From Primula veris (taxonomy: Eukaryota > Streptophyta > Magnoliopsida > Ericales > Primulaceae): a DNA stretch of 64,000 bases. The position numbers and the translations under genes were made by a program. The notes below the pieces were generated by a model. That model had not been told where the DNA came from. It saw only the letters and a list, made by a program, of their open reading frames with translations, and did not search any database. Position 1 is the first letter of the stretch. Each line of letters begins with the position of its first letter. The stretch lies in NCBI GenBank assembly GCA_963682055.1, contig OY821749.1:32681631-32745630 (forward strand), written 5' to 3'. Of the stretch, positions 1-10,826 are shown one piece after another.

Positions 1-2256
1 AACCATCATTAACCATGTCCAATACAACCAAACAACCTCAAATAAAAAGGAGAACGTGACAATCTCTAGCAGGGACAAGTTGAAAATTCTTGTTCCCATA
101 TATGCTCAGGGACACAGGAGACAAAGCTATTTCTGATAACATAAGCTGACCTAAAACTGATATAAACCCAGAATCAAGATGCAATGAAGATCAAACTTGC
201 TACTAAAAAATGTGTAGTTTGACCAACGCTCTAAATCTCTAATCTAAAACCATACTCAACAATCAATATTACTCACCTAAACTGCATGAACATGTTTCAC
301 TGTGACCATGCTACTTTGACAACGACTAAACTCCTACTGTACTCAAAATCACTATATATCCTATGTGGCCAAGACCAAAGTTAAGGTGGAAATGGTGTGT
401 GCTTTGGAGTCTATGCAGAAATATGTAACGAAGACTTTGTCCATCTGAATCCTAGGCTGGAAATTGCTAGTGAACTAACATAATAATCAGAATAAAATCA
501 AAATCAGGTCAAGTTAGTCTTTCCCAGGGAGATCTCAAGCTCCAAACACTAACCACATGGTTAAAATCAGATCTCTACGTATAGCAAAAGAACACATCTC
601 AGGTCGCTGACCTAAATACCGGTCTTAAAGATAATACAAAAACAAATCTTACAAGAGAAAGCGACAACTGTACATGGGTAAGAGTAACAGTTTAGCTACT
701 GAAAACAAACTGAATTCGTCCCCACCTTGCATCCTAAACCCTATTTCATACAAACGTTCATAAAATCCATACATGTAAAGCTATAATTTTTACCCAAATC
801 AGTATATGGGGCTTTAATTCCTAAAACCCCAACCCCGGCGTGACTCCAGTTCAATACAGACGTATATATCAACTATAGGCATGTCCAACTCCCAAACCCC
901 CAATCTCATCCTTACCCGAATTCAACATATAGACACATAGATACAAGTACTTATGGCATCTTATAAGAATGCAATGTGTATACTAAGATGCCATAAATTC
1001 ATAAACAGGCATATAGCCAAAATAATAACTAGAAGCATTACAAAAAAAACATTTTTCTTCTTGAAACCAAAACCCATTGCTAATACAATATAAAAAACAT
1101 ACATAACCTTGAACAAAACTAGTAGTTGAGGATGTCTAGTTCACAAACCTTCCATCTGATTGTCACCCAAATCAAATAAATAAATACAACCATACATCTA
1201 CCTAATGTAATTGTAACTACAAATAGATGGCCTTGATATAAAAAATAAAAACCAACACATGAGAACATAAAGTTCCAAAACCCCATAAACTGATGGATAT
1301 TCTGATCCAGTACACACACACAAAAACACAAGATGGACTTCTGATTTGAAAAGCTTGTTTCAAAGCTCAAAAAGCTCGTTTGGCCCCAAAAAAATCCTTT
1401 GCGGAGAAGCTCAAAAATTTTTTGCTTTACTTAAGCTCTGACTGAAATACTTTAGCTACGCTTTCATAATTTAAAACACAGGGACATAATTCACAAACTC
1501 TCGATCTGATGGCCATTCTAATCGAACATTACAAACAACCGTAAATATATATAACTGAAAAAACATAACTTGGATCAATCTCATTTGAGCATGTCGTATT
1601 CCAAAAAAACCCAATACCTTGTCCAACAAACAAACACGCACACACACATGTTATAATTGGGAAACCTTTAATCTGATTACAACTTCAATCCAATAGATGC
1701 ATAAACCACACTGCACACACATACACAACAACACATGTTAAAGTATCTTAACTGTAAAAACATAACCTTTGACCAAAAACCCCAGCTTGATTGCCATTTC
1801 AATCCAACAAACACACATAAATTCATAAGTACATGATACTGAATATACCCATGTTCGTATATGTAACTGCACATATATATAACAACCTTCATCAAAATCA
1901 CCACCTAGACATGTTTAATGTCAAAACCCCGCAATCTAATTGCAATCCACAAACAAATGAACAAGCACACATACACACACATAGATATAACTAGCAAACC
2001 CCCCAATCTGATTAGCCACTCAAATCCAATTTAAATAAACCACACATAATTGTAAAGCACATGCATGTATATACAACTGCAAAATTATATCCTTATTAAA
2101 AACCTGATTCGATTACCACTCCGATCCAACAAACACACACAGTATGTAACTTAGACTTTTTACAGTTATTAAAAAAAAAAAAACTAGCTCACCACTCCAA
2201 AGTCCAATCCTTACGGCTTACACACACAGACATACATATATGTAAATATGTATATG

Positions 2257-2259
<3 letters not shown>

Positions 2260-2291
<32 letters not shown>
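2260..2291. repeat. (TG)n microsatellite
   Basis: An uninterrupted TG dinucleotide run of about 30 bp lies within the minisatellite and probably arose from the CA-rich part of the unit. It generates spurious open frames on both strands. Confidence 0.95.
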
Positions 2292-2293
<2 letters not shown>

Positions 2294-2630
2294 CATCTAT
2301 CAAAAAACCCAAGTCGATTACAACTCCAAGCCAACAAACATAAACACACATACATGTGACTTCCAGATAGATAACATTGACCATATATCCCAATTAGATT
2401 ACAATTCCAATCCAACAAAGGCACAAACACATTTACATATGTAATGCATTTGTCTACGTTACTGCAAGTAAAAACCCTGATCAAAAACCCCAATTTGATT
2501 ACAAACAGACATATGCAAATGCAGATATAGAACACTGACAAAAACCGCCAGTTCAATTACCATTCCAACCCAACAATCACACACACATTCATACGGTACA
2601 AACTTTATTTACCAATGTTAGAACATGCAA

Positions 2631-2634
<4 letters not shown>

Positions 2635-2702
<68 letters not shown>
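2635..2702. repeat. (TA)n microsatellite
   Basis: An uninterrupted AT/TA run of about 68 bp inside TFIIB intron 1. Runs like this can form cruciforms and often vary in length between individuals. Confidence 0.95.
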
Positions 2703-2709
<7 letters not shown>

Positions 2710-3670
2710 ACCTTGATAAAAATCAACATGTGGGCATGTTTTATTTCCAAGAACCTCAGCTCTAAGATTCACTCCGACCCAACAAACAAACCAACACACA
2801 CACACACACGTACAAGTAATTAAGAAACCCTTAATCTGATAGCCGCTCTAATCCAATAAATATATAAACTATACATATAAACACGAACAGTCGCGGATCC
2901 ACATATGGAAGAGGCTGATTTTTGAATAAATTATTTTCTTATTACGCAAAGCGTAAAACACTGTAATCAGAATAGTTTATGTAAAATTAACACTAAAAAC
3001 TCGTATTTTCGAACTGGTTTCAGTCACTTCTAGTTCCTCTCTCGCAAGTAACGCATAAAATATGTATGTGGAACAGTAGATAAATAACTTTGACCAAGAA
3101 ACCCAATTACATTACCGCTCCAATACAATAAACACACATACGTAACTATAAATTCATAAGATTTCTCAGAAAACCCCAATCACACAAAAACACGCATATA
3201 TGTAACTCTAGATATATAAATTGGCCAATAATCTCAACGTGATTAACACTCCAGTCCAACAATCACACACAGAAGTGTAACTGTAGAAATATCAGATAAA
3301 AAAACACAATTAAGTTAGGTAACTACTCCGATAACAAATCCAAACCTTCCCACACCACAAATAAACCTACACATACATAAAAACTGACTATATAAACAGA
3401 ACCTAACAGTCATAATCGGCCAAAGTATCAATAGCCACAATATGCATCTCCCATACGAGAAAATTAGGGTTTTGATTTTGATTTGGGGAAATTTGTTGCC
3501 TCCCGCTCTTGAATTGGATCAACAACACATTGACCCAGACACACACACGTGTATAAATAATTGTACATACATAACATTAATCAAAAAACCCAATCAGATC
3601 ACCACTTCAATCCAACAAACTAACTATATCTATATACATACATACATAAGACTATATAAATATAAATAAA

Positions 3671-3742
3671 TACCTATCGGCCATAGTAACGATGGTCTTA
3701 AACGCGAGAATCAGCGTACGATCAGGATTCGACCCACGATAT
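3671..3742 (-). pseudogene. TFIIB exon-1 fragment (copy F)
   Basis: This is the shortest recognisable duplicate on the far side of the array. It keeps the exon end with a GT donor and about 20 codons of the SNPDR-to-ATMADR region, with several substitutions, and then ends abruptly. It has no start codon of its own in frame. Only similarity to the intact exon identifies it. Confidence 0.7.
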
Positions 3743-4110
3743 TAACTTTCCAAAATAATAGGGTTTGGTTTAAATAACACGATATATATATAGCATAAAA
3801 CAAAATCTCCAATTAGATTACTACTCCGATCCAAAAAACTTACACATAAACATAATATATCCAACCAAATAAACCTATAAATACATACATAAAAACTGAC
3901 TATACAAACAAAACCAAGCAGTCATAGTAGCAAGAGTCTTAATTCTTAAAAATCAGAGATATTCGATTTGGAGGAATTAGGGTTCTGGGTTTGAATTAAG
4001 GGATTTTGTTGCTTCTTGCTCTAGAATCAGATCAACAATACATTCACCCACATATATGTATATATATATAACTGACTATATCTATACATAAAATTAAAAT
4101 AAAAAAAACA

Positions 4111-4381
4111 AATACCTATCAGCCATAGTAGCGATGGTCTTAAACGCCAAAATCAACGTCCGATCCGGATTGGACCCACGATTCTGCCACCTCCCCAACG
4201 AATTCGACAGAAAGTCCGACGTCAGACCGTTCGGCTAAGAAATCACCGTCTACAGCCCACCATCCGTCAAAAGCGGATTCGTAAGCCCACCTACACGGAC
4301 CGGGTCGTCATCGTTCGACTCGTTGGCAAAGGTCTTCCATTCTGATGTCTCGTTGATCAAGTGGGACTCGAGGATCAACTA
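4111..4381 (-). pseudogene. TFIIB exon-1 fragment (copy E)
   Basis: This is the longest decayed copy. It covers the exon from its splice donor back to the region encoding the [11 protein letters not shown] segment, then breaks off at GAGGATCAACTAAC, the same junction as copy C. Small indels and substitutions disrupt the frame. It is clearly related to the intact exon at 6415-6767 and lacks the zinc-ribbon part. Confidence 0.8.
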
Positions 4382-4885
4382 ACTTACTAATACAGATAAT
4401 CATCTTATATCTAATACAAATAATCACCACATACATACATACACAAAAAACCTAACTAACTATATACTGTGTAAATATTACGATTAGCTACGGTAGTAGT
4501 AGCCACAATATGCGTCTCCCATAAAATAAAATTAGGATTCGATTTGGGGGGAAATTAGGGTTTCAAGTTTAATTTGGACAAATCTGTTGATTCTCGCCCT
4601 AGAATCGGATCAACAATACGTTCACCCACGTATATACATATAACTAACTATATATCTATACATACATAAAAGATAAAACTATATATAAACAGTACTTAAC
4701 AGCCATAGTAGCAATATCCCCAATTTGCGTCTCCCGTAAAAGAAAACTAGGGTTCTGAATTTAAATTGGGGGAATTTGTTGCTTCTCGCTCTAAATCGAA
4801 GCAATAAAATATATAACAGACTATATCTAATTATCTATATGCATACATAAACAAGACTATATAAACATATCTAAATAAACAAATA

Positions 4886-4930
4886 ATACCTATCAGCCAT
4901 AGTAGCGATGGTCTTAAACACAAGGATTAG
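4886..4930 (-). pseudogene. TFIIB exon-1 remnant (copy D)
   Basis: Only the splice-donor end of the exon and about 10 codons (IATMADR region) remain. They are followed directly by the AACTAATACAG sequence that follows copies C and E, so most of the exon was removed by an internal deletion. Confidence 0.65.
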
Positions 4931-5243
4931 CTAACTAATACAGAAAATCATCTTATATCTAATACAGATAATCAACACATACATACATATATACACAAAA
5001 CTAAATAACTAACTATGTATATGTAAAAAAATATATATATCGACCAGCCATAGTAGTAGTAGCCACAATATACGCCACCCATAAAATTTGAGAAAGAAAA
5101 TTAGGGTTTTGAGTTTAATTTGGAGGAATTTGCTGCTTCTCACTCTAGAATAGGATCAATAAATACCCACATATATATCTAATTGACTGTATCTATAATC
5201 TAAACATACATAACACCATATATATTTACATATAAATAAAATA

Positions 5244-5471
5244 ATACCTATCAGCCATAGTATAGTGAGTCTTAAACGCCAAAATCAACGTCCGATCCGG
5301 ATTAGACCCGCGATTCTGCCACCTCCCCAACGAATTCGACAGAAAGCCCACCGTCGGTCAAAATCGGGTTTGTGGGCCCACCCACACGTACCGGGTCGTT
5401 ATCGTTCGATTCATTAGCAAACGTATGCCACTCTGAGGTCTCATCGATCGAGTGGGACTCGAGGATCAACT
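5244..5471 (-). pseudogene. TFIIB exon-1 fragment (copy C)
   Basis: Matches the intact exon from the splice donor back to the [10 protein letters not shown] region, with an internal deletion between the LGRWQ block and the GGPTNP block. It ends at the same GAGGATCAACTAAC junction as copy E. Shared breakpoints suggest that copies C and E arose from one decayed ancestor by duplication, not by independent events. Confidence 0.8.
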
Positions 5472-5914
5472 AACTAACTAATACAGATAATCACCACATA
5501 CATACATACATACACGTAAAACCTAACTACCAAACTATACACTGATTTGGGGAAAAAACTAGGGTTTCAAGTTTAATTTGGCAGAATTTGCTGCTTCTCG
5601 CTCTAGAATCGGATCAACAAAATAATACGTTCACCCACATGTATATACATGTTGTAACTGACTATATATCTATACATACATACATACAACTTTATATATA
5701 AAAAAATACCTATCAGACATAGTAGCAATAGACATAATTTTCGTCTCCTATAAAAGAAAATTAGGGTTTTGAGATTAAATTGGGGGAATTTATTGCTTCT
5801 CGCTCTAAATCAAGGCAATAATATATACGTTTATATAACTAACTATATCTATCTATCTATCTATCTATCTATATACATACACAAAACTATTAACATATAT
5901 AAATAAACAAATAA

Positions 5915-6080
5915 ATACTTATCAGCCTTATTAGCGATGGCCTTAAACGCCAAAAAAAGCGTCCGATCCGGATTCGACCCGCGATTCTGCCACCTCCCAA
6001 GCGAATTCGACAGAAAATGGCTTACTAATCGCAGTCGACAGCCCACCGTCCGTCAGCAACGGATCCGTAGGCCCACCCAA
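5915..6080 (-). pseudogene. TFIIB exon-1 fragment (copy B)
   Basis: This is the duplicate nearest the intact exon. An open frame still reads [18 protein letters not shown], but the preceding TNPLL-to-ISKPNG part is shortened and the ATMADR end has changed to a variant with Lys at the splice site. The zinc ribbon is missing. The donor is a weaker GATAAGTATT form. Confidence 0.8.
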
Positions 6081-6414
6081 AACTAATACAGATAATCAAC
6101 AAATACATACATACATAAAAAAACCTAAATAACTAACTATATATCTATATACATATAACGATCCGCTATAGTAGCAATAGCCACAATTTACTTCACCCAT
6201 AAGAAAAAATAGCATTTGATTTGGGGAATAAAATTAGGGTTTTGAGATTGATTTGGGGAATAAAATTAGGGTTTCGAGATCGATTTGGGGCAATTTGTTG
6301 CTTCTGTCTCTAGAATCGGAGCAATAACCTATACATACACAAGACTATATCTATACATATAAATAAACTAACAACTAAATCGTAGAAATAATATAAATAA
6401 ATAAAAACAAATAC

Positions 6415-6767
6415 CTATCAGCCATAGTAGCGATGGTTTTAAAAGCCAAAATCAACGTCCGATCGGGATTCGACCCGCGATTCTGCCACCTCCCAAGCGA
6501 ATTCGACAAAAAATCACTCGTAACACCGTTAGGTTTACTAATCACCGTCGAAAGCCCCCCATCCGTCAACAACGGGTTAGTCGGCCCACCCACACGGACC
6601 GGATCGTTATCGTTTGACTCGTTAGCAAAGATCCTCCATTCGGAGGTCTCGTCAATCGAGTGGGATTCGAGGACGAGTCCACACTCAACGCAAACCGTGT
6701 CGCCTGCGGAATGATCCATTACGACTTCGGTTGCTTTTTTACAATCTGAGCAATAAGCGTCTCCCAT
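6415..6767 (-). CDS. TFIIB: Transcription initiation factor IIB, first coding exon (partial gene)
   Basis: TFIIB bridges TBP on the promoter and RNA polymerase II and sets the start site. The exon encodes 117 codons plus two bases, from ATG at 6767 to a donor after GATAG at 6415. Visible: a zinc ribbon with Cys6, Cys9, Cys26 and Cys29 in two CxxC pairs; the near-invariant B-reader and linker stretch ([24 protein letters not shown]); and [13 protein letters not shown] leading into the first cyclin fold, which is cut at MADR. The reading frame is intact and matches plant TFIIB almost residue for residue, as I remember it. Later exons (two cyclin folds) lie beyond the left edge. A TA/TG-rich leader with CA and TC repeats precedes the ATG. 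The oddity is the array of decayed copies of this exon in the following intron. Confidence 0.93.
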
Positions 6768-7004
6768 TATTTTATTAAATCTCTCGATTTATATATATAT
6801 TTATGTGTGTGTGTGTGTGTGTGTTTCTCTCTCTAGAAATATGAGTGATTTTGTTTTTGTGGGTGTTGTGAATTTGTATTTATGGCAAAAAATAGATTGT
6901 GGTTAATTAGCGTCGGTGTAAATAATTGTATTGTGACCCTTGTTGTTTTCTGACTTTTCACTTTTGGTACTCTAAGATGATAAAGTGGGGAAATTTGTGT
7001 AGTA
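6768..7004. other. TFIIB 5' flank
   Basis: This short upstream region has a TA-rich tract just before the ATG (6785-6803), a (TG)n run at about 6804-6824 and a TC run. The TATAAATA-like tract lies within 40 bp of the start codon, which is close for a TATA box unless the leader is very short, so no promoter element is assigned. Confidence 0.4.
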
Positions 7005-7477
7005 TTTCTTCCGTTCCGATTTAATTATCCACTACGAAACTGCATGCAATTTTGATCGGTCAATAACTTTTATCAAAATTATCGGAATGAAATTTTTCAG
7101 AAGTTGATCGTATAGTTCAAATGTTAAATTTTATGATTAGATTTAAAAAAAAAAACATTTCGATAATTTTGATGCAGGTTATAAGCCGGTCAAAATGACA
7201 CGTAGTTTCGTAATAGACAATTAAATAGTAAACGAAATTTGTGTAGTATTCCTTCCGTTCCCATTTAATTATCCACTACGAAGCTGCGTACAATTTTGAC
7301 CGGTCAATAACTTGTATCAAAATTGTCGGAATGAAATTTTTTAAAAATTGATTATTCAAATATTAAATTTTATGATTAGATTTAAAAAAAAACATTTCGA
7401 TAATTTTGATACAAGTTATAACCCGGTCAAAATTGCACGTAGTTTCGTAATAGACAATTAAATCGAAACGGACGGAG
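7005..7477. mobile_element. Two tandem Stowaway-like MITEs
   Basis: Two related foldback elements lie head to tail at 7005-7231 and 7249-7477. The second is better preserved. Its left end (TTCCTTCCGTTCCC) and right end (GGACGGAG) form imperfect terminal inverted repeats that continue inward for about 85 bp, and both ends abut a TA dinucleotide, the Tc1/mariner-type target duplication. The same flank, GAAATTTGTGTAGTATT, precedes both copies, so the second arose by tandem duplication including flanking DNA and not by a new insertion. No transposase is present. Confidence 0.8.
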
Positions 7478-8636
7478 TATACTTTACATCCCCCACCCCT
7501 GAAGTTTTCTGAAACTTCAATTTTGATACTATGATTTCGCCTCTTCTAGTTGAGTAAGTAATAGATGTCTCGAAAAGACCGAAAATCAGAGTCCTACCTA
7601 ATTTTAAGGTTATAAATTGGTAGTTGTACAGTAGTCTTGGTTTTCTCGGATATTTTAGTTTTGATACTCCATAATCATAAACTTGATTACTTAAACCAGA
7701 TTTCGACTCTTTCAAGTAGTGAGAGTATTCGGTGGTTATAAAAGGTTCCTTCCTAATCTTCGGACAGGATTGGAGAATTGTTCATTTTTACAATTTACAA
7801 AATACCGAATACTTACTCCTTCTTGTAGTGAGGTGGGCGATGTTGGTTTCGTTTTTCTTTATTAAGTGATATTTTATAGAATTTTTCTTGTTTCGTATGT
7901 AAAATATGGGCAAATAACACACGACATTAAAAAACGTTCGGGTTTTTTAATGTCTTCTGTTATGCTTTAATTTATACAAGTTACACGATTTTGTTGCTTG
8001 TGAACAACCTTACTCTTCATAATATAGTTTCTAAATATAACGAGTCGACGTGGGGATTATGATTTTAAGTTTGGTTTTGATTTGATTTTTTTTGTTTGTA
8101 TATATTGTTTTTCTCGATTTATGGTGAAAGCTTGGGGGAGTGAAAGGTGGGTCATGTGGGTTTCGTTTTACATTTATTTATTAATAAATAACAAAATGTG
8201 GCTCTGATTGATAAATCTCACTTGATATCACTACTCAATTTTGGCCCTTTATTAATTAAACTCGATTATGTCAACCCAAAATGTAAACCTCAAAGAAGGA
8301 AAATACGTCATATGTGTTCATTTTACATTTTAAAAGTATAAAATTATATTGTCTTGTTGTAGTTAAAAAATATTAACTTTGATGAGCTATTTGGTGTGTG
8401 TTTTGTGAAAATTTTCTTTTTGGTTTTGATCGGTGAAAAGTATATGCTAGTAGGATAAATTTGATGAAAATTGTAATTTTTTAGGAAAAAAAATTTATCA
8501 AAAAGTTTGTTTTTCAAAATTGCATACTCTTAATATAAGTATTTATTTCCAATTAGTTTCTTGGAAGTAGCATATTTTATTAAATATGAATGTTGAAGTT
8601 GTACCGGCCAAAAAAGACTATATACATGGGGTCAAT

Positions 8637-8879
8637 CCAGGGGCGGCCCAGGTCCAAGTCAAGTAATCTTTGGTCCTGTGGCAAAGACTTGGGCATGTGA
8701 CAAAAAAAAAAATTTAACTCAGTTTTAGCTCAAATTGGCAATTGCATTAATTCAACATTTGCAAAAGAAAACACCCACCTATATATATATATATATTATT
8801 ATTTTTTTTTGATAAAAATAATATGGGCAACCGAATAATTTGAGAATTGGACAGTCCGTTGAGTCGGGCCGCCCCTGGA
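8637..8879. mobile_element. Non-autonomous DNA transposon, hAT-like ends
   Basis: Terminal inverted repeats CCAGGGGCGGCCC (8637-8649) and GGGCCGCCCCTGG (8867-8879) enclose about 240 bp of AT-rich sequence without coding capacity. TCAAT occurs directly outside the left end and again across the right border, a possible short target duplication. The GGGGCGG-type terminus is common in plant hAT MITEs, but the class call is tentative because a clean 8-bp duplication is not seen. Confidence 0.6.
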
Positions 8880-10043
8880 TCAATCTGGTCGATTGTGAAA
8901 GGATTAATGAGTTTTGCTTTTACTTATTGTAATGGTAATAGTAATATATAAGCAAGAGTTTTGAGTTTCGAACCCATAACTTTTTGGGCCAAATTGTGTA
9001 TGATAGCCACTAGGACTAAAATGTGGTGTTAAACCTTCTTATGTTACCTTTGTACAATGATTACGTAAAACCATGGAGTACATTCTCTTCTTCAATCTAA
9101 TCGGACCAGGCCCGTTTGGTTTGGGAAGGCAAGTAATGAGTCGGTATATAACGATTACAACGAGCAATGACGATTTAATATCAAACACTTTGTTCACTTA
9201 TCTTTTGAACTAATGCCACAAACGGACTGCGGAAAAGGATGACATGGTTGACTGTTTCTGACTACACGAATGAGGAAACCGGGGCTTGGGATCTAAAAAG
9301 AAAACATTCATGCTTTGTATAAGCAGGTAATTAGTGACTTGCAGACTTAATTAGGGGAGAAGTCGTTAATTGTAGGAAGTGAGTTTGGGACTTTGGCCTT
9401 TACCGTCATCGATTAGAACGTCGTGAGAAAAGATTGACATTATATGTTTCGCATTGAACGTTTTTTTTAGTCTTTGAGGTGGGCTGTTTCAAGGTACCGT
9501 CTCAAATAATGACCGAAGCTTGGACAGTTTGAATGATGTGTAAGATGGCTGAAGCAAAGCATTAGGAAAAAGTCGGAGTTCAAATCGGATAATGTGGATG
9601 ATCCCGTAAAATATGCATGAGAAAAGTCAACAATCCACAATGGGCCGAACCAATGCTGTTGTGACCGACACAATATCGATTACGCAGAACCCTTCAATAC
9701 ACGGACAAATATCATAGCTAAAAATGCTACAACTGGTTGTAATGATCCTAATTTTCCCTTGAGTCCTGGTCACATTTGATTTGGCCAAAGATTATATAAC
9801 ATTTACAACCAAACAATGCTCTCAAATTTATTAGTTTTAGTTGAAAAGTCGAACTAAATATATGTGCTAAATAGATTGCATTTTTAATTATATATTTATT
9901 TTTGCGGTGTTGCTAAAAAAACACTGCTTTACATGCCTTGTACCTTGGCCTGCTTAAAATAACTCTTTAATAAAATAACGAAATGCAAGGTATATATATA
10001 TAAACAAATTTATGTATATATGACTGCGACATGATATATACAC

Positions 10044-10226
10044 CACTACAAAATAATGTTTGATTTATTGAGAGTAAAAAACTGTCACAAGTTTGTCGCT
10101 AATTTAAAAAGTTGTCACAAATTTGTCGTAAATTGACTAAACTGTCACAAAGCCGTCGTTAATAAGCTCGTAACAAAAAATACCGTTATTAATCCTGTCG
10201 TTATTTGAGTTTTTTTTTTTTTAGTG
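10044..10226 (+). mobile_element. CACTA-type MITE, copy 1
   Basis: The element begins CACTACAAAATAATGTTTG and ends TTTTTTAGTG, the ends typical of En/Spm (CACTA) elements. The interior is rich in short GTCACAAA/GTCGTAA motifs. It is the reverse complement of the copies at 12215 and 15135. No target duplication could be recognised. Confidence 0.75.
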
Positions 10227-10472
10227 GCTGTTTGGTCTCAGATGGGTTCATAGTTGATTTCAAATTATATGAATCAATTAAATTGTAGTTTTGCTTATGT
10301 AATTGCGGAAATAGTTATTATAGTAGCACATCATAAACTCCTAGTCTTGCGTGTTTCAAAGGGATTGTGGTGTCATATTATTCCTTACTGATTTTGACAT
10401 TCTTTGAACTTTCAAAGTGTATTAATATACCTTCTCAGCAACGTTATAGAGACAGAGACAACGTTATAGAGA

Positions 10473-10826
10473 CAGACTGTCTCAACCAGACTGATTACCA
10501 GACGGTCTTTTATGTAATTTTAAGAATTCTTTTGATACTCAACCAAAACAAAAATAAAACCTTAAATATAATATTTATGAAACCCTATTTGAGATTATCC
10601 TAAACTTAAATATTAATTAAAAATATTTAAATTTTTAATGATTTTAATATATTTTATTTGAGCATTCAACAAAATAAAAAAACAAATAGAATATTATAGA
10701 GCCCTATTTGAGACTACCTTAATCTTAAATATTAATTAAATATACGGCCGAATAGTAGATTCTTAAATTTCGGGATGAAAATAAAATTCTAAATTTATAT
10801 TAAAGACTGCTGTGTTGAAAGTTTGG
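10473..10826 (+). repeat. Dispersed repeat, arm A (inverted partner at 18774-19152)
   Basis: Runs from CAGACTGTCTCAACCAGACT to a TGTGTTGAAAGTTTG end. Inside, a block beginning CCCTATTTGAGA and containing TTAAATATTAATTAA occurs twice. The same sequence lies in reverse orientation 3' of the GT61 gene. No coding capacity. Probably a non-autonomous element of unknown class. Confidence 0.7.

Larger units (their letters stand above)
1..3430 (-). other. Distal part of TFIIB intron 1 (no exon seen)
   Basis: This stretch lies downstream, on the minus strand, of the only recognisable TFIIB coding exon. I searched it by eye in all frames for the next TFIIB segment, the cyclin-fold region that should follow the Met-Ala-Asp-Arg exon end, and found none. 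It is therefore most simply the continuation of a very large first intron that leaves the window at the left edge. Bases 1-1100 show no repeat or coding signal that I can name; from about 1130 the sequence is a degenerate minisatellite. That the intron is intact and spliced is inference. Confidence 0.5.
1130..3650. repeat. Degenerate minisatellite, period about 75-110 bp
   Basis: A diverged unit recurs many times in the same orientation. Its parts are an A-rich lead, then CCCAATCTGATTACNACTCC, then AATCCAACAAACACACACA, then a short tract resembling TGTAACTGTAAATATATAAC. Good matches to the AATCCAACAA core lie near 1693, 1808, 2127, 2332, 2411, 2568, 2779, 3253 and 3605. The units vary in length and are interrupted by CA/TG and TA microsatellites. 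This looks like an old tandem array inside an intron. Confidence 0.65.
3431..6205 (-). repeat. Tandem array of decayed TFIIB exon-1 units
   Basis: Between the intact TFIIB exon and the minisatellite, pieces of the same exon recur in the same orientation. Each unit contains some of the following: the exon 3' end with its splice donor (plus-strand ATACCTATCAGCC); a block encoding the [13 protein letters not shown] region; a fragment matching the first codons, MGDAYC (plus-strand forms of GCCACAATATGCGTCTCCCAT near 3437, 4501, 4720, 5061, 5731 and 6180); and an upstream block with AAATTAGGGTTTTGAG and TTGCTTCTCGCTCTAGAATC. Distances between successive donors are about 498, 670, 358, 775 and 440 bp, as expected for an array eroded by deletions. 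The order and orientation point to serial tandem duplication of the gene's 5' end. Confidence 0.8.

Noticed and set aside
2211..2805. Short minus- and plus-strand open frames rich in Cys/Val/Tyr/Ile repeats
   Set aside because: They are translations of TG/CA and TA microsatellites.
6433..6714. Plus-strand open frame of 93 codons opposite TFIIB exon 1
   Set aside because: Antisense shadow of a strongly conserved exon; no homology of its own.
9467..9673. 68-codon minus-strand frame
   Set aside because: No recognisable domain, no splice partners; a chance frame in a GC-richer patch.
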